This document shows, piece by piece, positions 26,193 to 38,100 of a DNA stretch of 64,000 nucleotides. The position numbers and the translations under genes are program-made. Under the pieces are notes generated by a model that was not told where the DNA came from, ran no database searches, and saw only the letters and a program-made list of their open reading frames with translations. The stretch lies in assembly GCA_039583875.1 (NCBI GenBank), contig CM077158.1, positions 241,661,447 through 241,725,446 of the forward strand. Reading direction: 5' to 3'. The stretch comes from Platanthera guangdongensis (Eukaryota > Streptophyta > Magnoliopsida > Asparagales > Orchidaceae). Each line of letters opens with the position of its first letter. The first letter of the stretch is position 1.

Positions 26193-29100
26193 ATCTGTTA
26201 GGTTAAAGAAGCGGGTCCAAGCCACTCCCAGCCGGCCATATACTGTTCATCTTCCCAATCAGTCCATCTCACGCGAGCTCCAGCGGCACAATCCACGATC
26301 CCTCTTCTGCGGAGCACGATCCCTCTTCTGCGGAGCACGATCCAGTCCCGGATGCTTCCGCCGTCTACCACTGGTAGTTTGGTCCTCCACGATGCCCTCT
26401 CCCTGACGGTTACCGCAGCTAGTCGAGCGCAACCATGGTCGATTCCCTGTTTTAATTTCAGTTTTTGTTTCTGTTTTCGTTTTTTTGTTTTGACTGAACC
26501 CTATATATATGGATCTCTGTAATTTTCTGAGTTTTGGTAAGAATGAAATATTGAAATCAAATTGTTGTGATTGCTGCTTCCCGATTGAGTGCCGTGAGAT
26601 GCTTGGTGAGAGAGCAGTAGGAATTAGTGGTTGTAATTAGTATTGATGTTGGATTTGGCTATCCCCGTGAACAGCTTTGTATGGGTTAGGGTGTTTGTTT
26701 GCTGTTGGTGAACAGCTGTGTTAGATAGGAGAAGATGAACAGTAGTTTAGATGGTGAATGATGAAAATTTGAAGATCGTTGTATGTATTCTCCTGTGTGA
26801 GGGATTTGCTTGGTTTTGTTTTCTTGTTTGAGAGTGTAATAGGAATGTTAATTAGAGTGTTCTGTTAGCCTTACGAAAGGCGATGAACAATAAATTGATT
26901 CGTGCTTTCTGTTTGAGTTTTTTTAATTTCCTTTATGGGAGCTGATGATGAATGGAAAATTTGAGATTGTTATTGTTTCTAGTTTTGAATTGTCGTTCGC
27001 TCTTTGATTCCCCTTTGAGTGGGAGAGTTGAGGTTGAGTGATCCTGTGTAGATAGCTGTAGTTAATCCTGTAAGAGGGAGAGAGTTTTTTGTAGTCCTAT
27101 TCCCGCGAGGGTGGATAGTAAACTCAATCTTGCTGTGAGAAGTGAATGGTGTGAATTAGGATTGGTAGGAATTCATTGCTCAGGTGCTTTGCGATTTTGT
27201 GGAGTTACTCTTGCGTGAGGGTGAGTGAATTTAGGTTGTTTAGTTTGTGACTTCTTTATACCATTGAGTGTTTGAGATTCCGCGGAACCACTTTCGTGTG
27301 AGAGTGAGTGAAATTTCTCCTTGGTGCCCGTGTGCGATAGCGGCCGACCTCGGAGCGGGAGATCGAAGGTGACGAGTAGTTCCTCGCGTGATCGCAATTG
27401 ACTTCGAATACGGAAAGACGCCTCTTTCCGCGGGTAACTTGTTTCTTTCTCCTCCTTTGTGTGTGTCTCTATATTTTCTAGTAGGATAATAGATTCATTG
27501 TTAGGTTTTTGCCCGAATTTTGTCAGCGAACACTACGTTGAAAACTCCAAACGGAAACGTATTTGAAGTTCACGATTTCCGTTTTGCTACGACAAGAAGA
27601 ACTGAACGAAAGTTGCCAACTTTCTTCCCTGGATTTAAAAATGAACCATTTTATTAAGAAAAATTATTTTAAAGCAAAATAACGATTTTGTGTTTTACAA
27701 AAAATCTAGTTGTTTCATTTCTCAAAGTTCGTGCAAATTTTGCTCAAATTTCGTTGCGCAAATTCATCGAACATTGCATGCATTGAGGTTTCGTAGAAAA
27801 AACCGACAGACGCGGAAACCCTACGCGCCGTCCCGCATCAGAAAGGCTTGCGACGATGTTTCATTTCCTCTTATCAGGCACCGCTATTCCCGCGAATGAC
27901 ACGTGTGGTTGTGAATCACACTTGAACCGCTCGGTTCAAGCTTTCTTTTCCTCACTAAATAAACCAGTAGAAACAGATGTTGCAGTTCTACCCCTATCCG
28001 AATTTGATATCATTTTAAGAATGAATTGGTTATCGAGACATGAAGTCGTCATCAATTGTAAGACGAAAGAAATTACACTTAAATTGAGCGATTAGACACA
28101 TGTAGCTTGAAAAGAATGAGTGAAGTCTCAAAGATCATGATATCCTCACTGAAAGCGATGGAGAAATTAAGGAAGATGTGAAGCAATATTTGTGATGCTT
28201 AAGGGAAATAATGCAGTGAGATATGGACTGACTGCAGTTCTTGTGGCGTGTGATTTTCTCGAAGTATTCCCAAAAGAATTACCAGGGGTACCCCCGTCAA
28301 AAGTGGTTGACGTCACCTTCAATTTGATGGAAGGGACTGCACCTGTTGCAAAAATAACATATCGTATGGCTACAAAAGAATTGACAGAATTGAAAAGCTA
28401 ATTTCAAGAATTGTTTGGCAAAAAATTTATACGACTAAGTACGTTACCGTGGAGAGCTCCGATGTTTTTTGTCAAAAAGAAAGATGGTTCGCTACGATTA
28501 TGTATAGATTATCACAAACTTAATAAGTTGACAATTCAAAATCAGTATCCACTACCTCGTATTGACGATTTATTTGATCAACTAGTGAATGCAAAAGTTT
28601 TCTCAAAAATTGACTTAAGATCTGGTTATCACCAAATGAGAATCAAGGGAGAAGATACTTACAAAACCGCTTTAGTACCAGTTACAGACACTTTGAGTTT
28701 GTAGTAATGCCATTTGAATTAACAAACACGCCAACTATTTTTATGGATTTAATGAATCAGGCGTTCAATGAATGCTTAGATAATTTTATTATTATATTTA
28801 TCTATGACATTCTGATATATTCAAAAAATAATGGTGAACATGCAGAACACTTAAAGATTTTGTTGCAAAACACTGAAAAATCACGCCTTATATGCAAAGT
28901 TCTCAAAATGTGATTTTTGGTTGAATGAAGTTTCTTTCTTGAGTCACGTTGTTACAAAGTATGTATTATCTATAGACCCAACAAAGGTGGAAGCAATTAT
29001 GAACTGGCCAAGACCGACTACTGTCACAAAATTCAGAGTTTTCTTATATTGACAGACTATTACAGAAAATTTGTAAAAGATTTTTCAGCGATTGAACTAT

Positions 29101-32100
29101 TGTTTACTAAATTAACCCTCTGGACTGATGAATGTAAGGAGGCATTTGATGGATTAAAAGAAAGATTAACCACAACTGATGCGGAATACGGTGCGACCTG
29201 CACCGTCAGCGACGAAGCCCACGCCGAACCGGGGATTGCATGGCTCGAGAAGTTCGACCCGCTTTGGATGCCGCGAACCGTCTAAATAAAGAGGCGGCGC
29301 TATTTATTTTATGCCCTTTTGTTGTATTTGTTTTTGTAAAACTATTATGTGTGCTATTAGCACGTGTGTGCTAATAGTTATTTTCTCCCCCCCCCCCCCA
29401 TAGTATAAGAGGGAGGAGAGTGTATTTTCATTTCAGTTTTGGTATTATATTGAGAAGCAGTTTGCCCTAGCCGCCTCCCTCTTCTCTGTGCGAGAACTGC
29501 CGATCCGGAAGGATCCCGCCGCTCAACGATTCCTCCGCCCGTGTGGCGCGATTCCGGCCGGAAGGCTCCACCGCTCCCTCCTCCGGAGGTATTTTCTACA
29601 TCAGTTGGTATCAGAGGAGTGCCCCGACTTCTTAGCTCGGCGCCGGTCCTCTCTGCTCACCTCGCCGCGTCGATCTCCGCGATCCGCTGCACCGTCTACA
29701 CTCCTCTCTCTCTCGTCGGTCGCTCATGGGAGATAATCCGCGGGACGACCAAGCTCTGTGGGCGGCCATCAATGGCTTCACCGCACAGCTCGCCGCCCTC
29801 ACCGCAGCGCTCGACAACCCGCAGCCACCTCCGCCCGGCGATCCCGCACCCGCTGCAGCCCCTCCGGTCGACGCTTACTTCGGCCGGCAGTACCGCCGTG
29901 GCCGTGCGGCACCTCCCCGCCCCGCAACTCCCCTGTCCAATTCAAGCTCCGAGGATGACTACCACGCTGGGGCTGATCCCCCTCCATGGCGCCACCCGCC
30001 GCCACCGCAGCAACACGGCTACCGCATACGTGCGGACATTCCATAGTTTTTTGGTAACTTGGGCATTGAAGACTTCCTCGATTGGATCTCGGAGGTCGAA
30101 TGTTTCTTCAAAATGGCCGAGCTCGACGAGCACCGCCAAGTGAAGATGGTTGCGTTTCGCCTTAAATCCGGCGCGACGGTTTGGTGGGATCAGCTTCAAC
30201 TCAATCGGCAACGCCAAGGCAAAGCCCCCGTCCGCACTTGGCTCAAAATGAAGAAAATGTTACGCAATCGGTTCCTACCCCCCGACTACGACCAACACCT
30301 GTTCCAGTTCTACCAAAGTTGCTCGCAAGGCTCTCGCACAGTCACCGAATATTTGGCTGAAATTTGCCGCCTCGCGGACCGCAACGGCTTGACCGAGTCG
30401 GACGGCCAACGTGTTACTCGCTTCCTACATGGGCTACGCCCATCCCTTCGTGAGAAGATCGGCTTGCACGTTTTGCGCACGGTGGATGAGGCCTACAACA
30501 TGGCCCTCAAGGCGGAACTCATGGAGACGTCGGCGGCACCTTCATCCCGCTCGGCCTCTCGCCGTCCCTGGTCGGATGCGTCGGAGTCGCATACTCGGGA
30601 TTCTACCAGCCGCGAGGTGCCTACCACGCTTTCCGCACCTAAGGGTCGGGCACCTGACCGCGCACCACCGGGGACCTGTTTCAAGTGCCACCAACCGGGC
30701 CACTTTGCCTCCCGGTGCCCTCTTCTGCGCCAACCCGTACACGCTGTTACTCAGGACGAGGATCAGGAGGATGACTCGGGGGAGGCCGATGAGGTCATCG
30801 ATGGGTTTGCGGAAGATGGCGATTTTGCTGCTTGCGTGGTCCGACGCCTCCTTCTTGCACCGCGGGTGGATGAGCATGCCCAACGTAGTAATGTCTTTCG
30901 GAGCTATTGCACCATCAAGGGAAAGATATGTGATGTCCTGATCGACAATGGCAGCTGTGAGAATTTTGTCGCTAGTCGGTTGGTCACCTACTTGCGACTA
31001 CCAACCGAGCCGCACCCGCACCCCTACTCCATTGGGTGGATTCAAAAGGGCCCCTCCGTGCGTGTCACCCACCGGTCACACGTACCCGTCGCTATGGGCA
31101 AGCATTACCTAGCCAACATTTGGTGCGACGTTGTGGAGATGGACGCGAGCCATCTACTTTTGGGGCGACCGTGGCAATATGATACGGACGTTGTGTACAA
31201 GGGCCGCGACAATATCTACTCCTTTACTTGGGCCGGCACGAAGATACAGATTGTGGCCCGGGTCGGCAATAAACCCGCGGCCAACCCGTCCACCGACAAG
31301 GGGCGCAGCCTACTCGTGCTGCACGATGACACCTCACGGTTCGAGCGGGACGTTGCGGAGGCCAAGGAGGTGGTGGCCCTCGTTCCCTACGGGTTGTACG
31401 CCACCAACGAATGGGAGATGGATGCCGCCCCCCCAGACATTCAGGCATTACTTCATGAGTTCCGCGCCATCACCACGGATGACTTGCCAGACCACCCTCC
31501 ACCACTTCGGGATATCCAACACCAGATCGATCTTATACCGGGCGCTAGCCTCCCAAATTTGCCCCACTACCGCATGAACCCCAAGGAGCATGACGTCTTA
31601 CGTACGAAGGTGGAAGAGCTGTTACAAAAGGGCTTCATCTCTGAGAGTCTTAGCCCATGCGGTGTTCCCGCACTTTTGGTTCCCAAGAAGGACGGGTCCT
31701 GGAGGATGTGCGTTGACAGTCGCGCCATTAACCGCATCACCATCAAGTACTCCTTCCCCATTCCCCGCCTGGATGACATGTTGGACATGTTGGACGAGTC
31801 ACAACTGTTTTCCAAAATTGACCTCCGCAGCGGGTACCACCAAATCCGCATCAAACCGGGCGACGAATGGAAGACCGCCTTTAAAACTCCGGACGGCCTC
31901 TTCGAGTGGAAGGTAATGCCTTTCGGTTTGTCTAATGCTCCAAGCACTTTTATGCGTCTTATGACACAGGTGCTGCGACCTTTCTTGGGCAAGTCGGTGG
32001 TCGTCTATTTCGACGACATTCTCATCTTTAGCAAGACCCGGGAGGAGCATTTATCTCATGTTCGTGCGGTGTTGGAAGTTTTGGCGGAGAACAAACTATT

Positions 32101-35100
32101 TATTCACCTCAAGAAGTGCACCTTTCTTGCGGCGCTGCTGAACTTTCTGGGTTTCGTGGTGGGTGCGGACGACATACAAGTTGACGAGGAAAAAATACAA
32201 GCCATCCGAGATTGGCCGGCACCCGCATCCCTCTCCAAGTTGCGGTCTTTTCATGGGTTAGCCACATTCTACCGGAGGTTCATTCGCGATTTCAGCACCA
32301 TCTCGGCTCCCATGACCGACTGCCTCAAGAAGGGGCGTTTTCTTTGGGGGGACGAGGCTGACCGCTCTTTCCAGCTGCTCAAGCAGAAGCTCAGCTCGGC
32401 ACCGGTCTTGGCGCTACCCAGTTTTGACAAGCTATTTGAGGTGCACAGTGACGCCAGCGGTGTTGGCATTGGGGCGGTCCTCTCCCAAGACAAGCGGTCG
32501 GTTGCATTTTTCAGCGAAAAGTTAAGAGATGCTAGGCGGAAGTGGTCCGCTTATGATCAAGAGTTCTATGCCGTTGTCCGGGCCCTCAAACATTGGGAGC
32601 ATTATCTACTACACAAGGAATTCATCTTATATACGGATCATCAAGCCCTCAAGTTTATCCACAGCCAGAAACGCATGGATGGTATGCATCTCCGTTGGAC
32701 CACTTACCTACAGCGTTTCCCGTACATTATTCATCACAAGCCGGGTTCCTCCAATGTCGTTGCGGACGCCCTCAGCCGGCGGAGCTGTTTATTGACCACA
32801 CTACAACACGAGATCATTGGTTTTGATATTCTCACCGAGTCATATGCCGACGACTCGGATTTTAAAGACACTTGGAGCGCCTGCTCGAGGGGCGGTTCAC
32901 ACGGCGGGTTCTTGATACTCGAGGGGTTTTTACTCAAAGACAACCGCCTGTGCATCCCCCGCTCTTCATTACGGGAGAAGCTGATTCGTGATCTACATGG
33001 TGGCGGGTTGAGTGGTCACTTGGGCCGCGACAAGACACTTGCTAGTCTCCACGAGAGGTATTTCTGGCCGCAGTTAGCCAAGGACGTGGGGAATTTCGTT
33101 CAGAAGTGCTATGTGTGCCAACAATTCAAGGGCCAAGCACACAACACCGGTCTTTACTCACCTCTCCCGGTCCCCTCTGGCGTGTGGGAGGACCTTTCCA
33201 TGGATTTCGTTTTGGGCCTTCCGCGAACTCAGCGCGGAGTTGATTCAGTGTTCGTCGTGGTGGACCGTTTCTCCAAGATGGCACATTTTCTTCCTTGCCG
33301 CAAAACATCCGATGCTTCCCATATTGCGCGGTTATTCTTCCGCGAGGTGGTCCGTTTGCATGGCGTTCCAACCACCATCACCTCCGACCGCGATCCGAAA
33401 TTTCTAGGCCATTTTTGGACCATGCTGTGGAAAATGTTTGACAACTCTCTCCAATTTAGTAGCTCCGCTCACCCCCAAACGGATGGGCAAACCGAGGTGG
33501 TAAACAAGACTTTGGGAAATCTAGTGCGTTGTATTTGCCAAGACCGGCCGAAGCAGTGGGATTTCGCTCTCGCCCAAGCTGAGTTCGCTTACAACAATGC
33601 GGTCCACCGCTCAACCGGTCGCACCCCGTTCTCCATCGTCTACACCAAGGCGCCCCGACATGCGCTTGATTTGGCCCGCTTACCCGCCGCCCCCCCTTCA
33701 GCCACGCAGCTGGCGGAAGAGGCCCGCGACGTGCAGACCGAGACCCGCCTCAAGTTGCTCGAATCCAACGCCAAGTATAAAGCTTTGGCCGACAAGCACC
33801 GCCGCGAGCAGATTTTTCAAGTCGGCGACTTGGTTATGGTCTTTCTCCGGAAAGAGCGGCTTCCTGCCGGCCCCCACCACAAGCTCATGCCGAAGAAGTT
33901 CGGCCCCTTCCCCATCATCCGCAAGATCAACGACAATGCTTACGTGGTTGATCTACCACCGGAGTTTAACATCTCCAAGACCTTTAACGTGAGCGACTTA
34001 TCTCCGTTCTACCCGGACGTGCCTCTTTATGCCGACCACTCGTGGTCGAGTGCTTCTCCCGTGGCGGAGTATGATGCGGAATACGGTGCGACCTGCACCG
34101 TCAGCGACGAAGCCCACGCCGAATCGGGGATTGCATGGCTCGAGAAGTTCGACCCGCTTTGGATGCCGCGAACCGTCTAAATAAAGAGGCGGTGCTATTT
34201 ATTTTATGCCCTTTTGTTGTATTTGTTTTTGTAAAACTATTATGTGTGCTATTAGCAGGTGTGTGCTAATAGTTATTTTCTCCCCCCCCCCCATAGTATA
34301 AGAGAGAGGAGAGTGTATTTTCATTTCAGTTTTGGTATTATATTGAGAAGCAGTTTGCCCTAGCCGCCTCCCTCTTCTCCGTGCGAGAACTGCCGATCCG
34401 GAAGGATCCCGCCGCTCAACGATTCCTCCGCCCGTGTGGCGCGATTCCGGCTGGAAGGCTCCACCGCTCCCTCCTCCGGAGGTATTTTCTGCATCAACAA
34501 CACCGGTGTTAGTCATGCCATGTGACACTGAAGGTTTTCAAATTTATAGTAACGCATCTCTGAAAGGCCTTTGTTGCGTATTAATGAAAAAAAAAAAGTC
34601 ATAGCATATGCTTCGAGACAATTGAAGGATTTTGAACGTAATTATCCGACTAATGTAGTAAGAATTGGCAGCGGTCGTTTTTGCGCTAAAAATCTGACGA
34701 CATTACTTATATGGTGCTCAGTGTGAAATTTTTACCGATCACAAAAGTTTGGAGTACATTTTCTCCCTGAAGGAAATAAATATGCGTCCGCGGTGGTGGT
34801 AGAACTTATCAAAGATTACGATGTTGATATCAAATATCACCACGGTAAAGCTAATGTAGTAGCTGATGCGCTCAACAGGAAGCATTTAACATCCATGATT
34901 GTTCCACTAATAGAACAGAAAGAGTTGTTACGAGAATTGCAAAAGTTAGAATTGCTTACGTGTATAACTACCGCCCACACTCAAGGTTTATTCTTTCAAC
35001 TGATGGCAGAACATTCAATTAAAAATAGAGTAAGAAAAGCAATGAATTAGGGCCCTATATTTGTGAAATTTCTTGAAAAAGTAAAAAGTGGACAATCTAC

Positions 35101-38100
35101 TGTCTCTATAGAGAATGATGAGTTGTTATTTCTGAATGAAAGATTGTGTATTTCTAATGTTGATACAATATGAGAGGAAATACTTTATGAAGCGTGTAAT
35201 ACAATATATTTGATTCACCCTGGAATAACAAAAATGTACCAAGATCTCAAACATGAATTTTGCTGACCAGGAATGCAGAACATCATGTCAACTTGTGAAT
35301 GCAGAACATCAAAGCCTGGTGGATACGTACAATCCTTACCCATCCCTGAGTGGAAATGAGCTGATATAACCATGGAATTCGCCATGGGGTTACCAAGGAG
35401 TAATGCTGGAAACAATGGTATATGAGTGATTATTGATCGATTAATGAAAGTTACACATTTCTTTCCCATGAAAAATGACAATCCAGTACAAAGGTTAGTC
35501 GACCAGTACATTGATGTTATTGTGAAATATCATGGAATTCCCCGATCTATCGTTTCTAATAGAAATGAATGTTTTACATCATATACTTGGAAGCTAATAC
35601 ATAAAAGATTGGGGACAAGATTATTATATAGTAATGCTTTTCATCCGCAAACGGATGGTCAATCTGAGCGAACCATTCAGATGTTAGAAGACCTCTTGAG
35701 GATGGTCCTACTCGACCTGCGGGGATCATGAAAAAAATACTTATCACTAGTGGAATATTTTTATAATAATAACTATCAGTCAAGTATTCAGAAGACATCA
35801 TTCAAAACATTATATGGGCGGAGGCGCCACACCCTGCTGAGCTGGGCAGAGGATGGTGAGGAAAAAATATTTAAAAAGAAACAGGTGAACAAAATGAATG
35901 ATAAACTTACACTTGTACGAGAAAAGTTGAAAATAACACAAGACGAACAACAAAAGTATTATAATGCCAGACATCTAAAGGTAGAGTTTAATGTGAACGA
36001 CATGATATGTCTTAAAATAGACCATTTCAAGGGAGCTTCACGAATTTGTCGACTTGGAAAGCTTAGTGCAAGATATGTTGGGCCTTTGCTAATCTCTGAA
36101 GGGATTGACAAAGTGGCATTTCGTTTAGTATTATCTGATAATCTTCAGAACCTTCATGATATGTTTCACGTTTCTTCATTGAGAAGGTATATAGCTGTTC
36201 CAGATCATATAGTTTCTTCTGAGCGGATTCAAATTGATCCTGATCTATCAAGCCCAACTAAATCATACAAGATTGTAGATTGACAAAATAAGCAACTTTG
36301 AAATCGAGAGGTTCGATGTGTCAAAGTCTGGTGGAAAGGACATAGTGTTCGGGAAGCAACATGGGAAAAAAGAGATAATGAGAAACCTCTTCCCTCAGCT
36401 GTTTGATGGAGATACAAATTGAAAATTTCCGCGGACGAAAATCCAATAAGGAGGGGAGAATTGTGTCGTCGCTAATGATACAACTGGTATTGTAGTTATT
36501 AACATAAAAAAATTCATTAGAGTATTTATTTAGTGTGGAGAAGAATGCTTGAACCGAGCGGCTCAAGTGTGATTCACGACCACTTGTGTCATTCATGGGA
36601 CTAGTGGTGCCCGATAAGAGGAAATGAAACATCATCGCAAGCCTTTCTCTCCCAATACACACGATTGTTGGGAAAGACCGGCGGAAGCCGATCGACGCCT
36701 TTGCTTGTCGAGAGCCCAAAACTCCACCGATTCTCGTGATTTCTTCTGCATTTGAGAGGTAATCCCTTTCTCTCCACTCCTCTTTTATATTATGTGAAGT
36801 TTTTGCATGGATTGAAGAGGGTAGAAACCCTAGGGTTTGATCTTTTGCGGTTTCTTTTACTTATTTTTGTATCAAAAGTTTATGTAAAGCATTATCATAC
36901 CCTAATCCCTAATTTCAATTCATTTTGGAGAAAGCCTAAGTGCCATACATTTAATTTCACAATTTCTAAGTTGGTAGAAGGATGGAAAAAGGATTTCTAT
37001 CATATAGACCTTCCAATATGAGTATAAACTCACGTCTATGGCCTTAACATGACAATTATACTTGAGATATTTGCCCTTTTTGCTCTCAATCCGAAATATG
37101 AGGCCAGAGATTTCTGTTCTCTCACTTAATTAGTGAGAAATCCCTTGTTTAAAATTAAGGCAGCAAAACCCTAATCCATTTAAGACTCTTTTGGCCTAAT
37201 TAGGTCAAGTGGAATTCATCAAGGTGACTTGTGGTGTGATCGACATGAATGGAAGACGTCAATTTGATAATTACAGATGGTAATTAGGTCAATTTGATAA
37301 TTACAGATGGTAATTAGGTCAATTTAATAATTATGGATGGTATAATATAGGTCATGTCATCTGTAGGAGGGATACACAATGACGAAGGGAGGAGGGATAA
37401 AGGAAAGGCAAAGGCCTTGGTGAGTTCTTATCTCATATTTGCAGTCATTCTTTTGCTCTAAATTATAAAATGGTCTATGTTAAGGGTGTACACAACTAGT
37501 GGAGGTGGGGTGAATGTCCTCCCAACGTAAAATGAAATTAAATGATTTTTATGTGTGCGAATATGAAAATGCACACAGATAAATATTAAAATGCTCTATA
37601 TAAATGTAAAGAAATACTAATGTATCCTTAACATTGTCCGATAACGAAAAAAATAAATGAAGAGACAAGATTAGGAAAATACGTACGTTGAGATAACAAT
37701 GAATAAATGAAATATGAACATTATAATGAACATGAGATGACAAAATAATTACCAAAACAAATAGGAAGAAGAAAGCGAACGAGAGACGACGAGATAACAT
37801 GGCGATACAAAATAACAATTATCAAAGACATAAATAAGACATCATAAGTAACTAAGTGAATAATAAGATTTCATTTAGTTTTTTGACTAAATAGAAAATG
37901 TAATTAAAACAGGGCGAGGAGAAGGCCACTCCCGTCAGTACTAGCAGACCCTTTCCGTCTGGAGAAAAAGTACAAACTATGGTTCGACGTCGTCACTGCC
38001 ATTTTGGTGTTCTGGATGCGCACAAAGCTGAGTGCTGTGATCCTGACTGCCCGTACGAGTTGCAGTTTTGCTTCCAGTAGTGTCGTGTAGTATAGTGTAA

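Larger units (their letters stand above)
25691..27965 (-). repeat. LTR fragment on the minus strand, split by a solo LTR
   Basis: The parts 25860-26008 and 27841-27965 together match, in inverted orientation, the continuous sequence at about 36520-36800. Matching blocks include CTCGACAACCAAAGGC against its complement near 36700, and TGTTTCATTTCCTCTTATC against its complement near 36620. The 5' end of this LTR is cut at 27965, where the old gypsy pol begins. Confidence 0.75.
29177..34496 (+). mobile_element. Complete Ty3/gypsy LTR retrotransposon nested in an older gypsy
   Basis: LTRs are 29177-29603 (427 bp) and 34072-34496 (425 bp), starting TGATGCGGAATACGG and ending CATCA. A perfect 5-bp target duplication ACAAC lies at 29172-29176 and 34497-34501. 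By eye the LTRs differ at about seven sites plus the length of a poly-C tract, so it is older than the copia element at 16261 but still nearly intact. One long frame encodes gag to integrase with a single nonsense codon. Confidence 0.97.

Noticed and set aside
26273..26300. A short RELQRHN-like reading that resembles the exon 11 start
   Set aside because: It lies inside the solo LTR, has no splice sites and the similarity is limited to five residues; the true continuation is at 62210.
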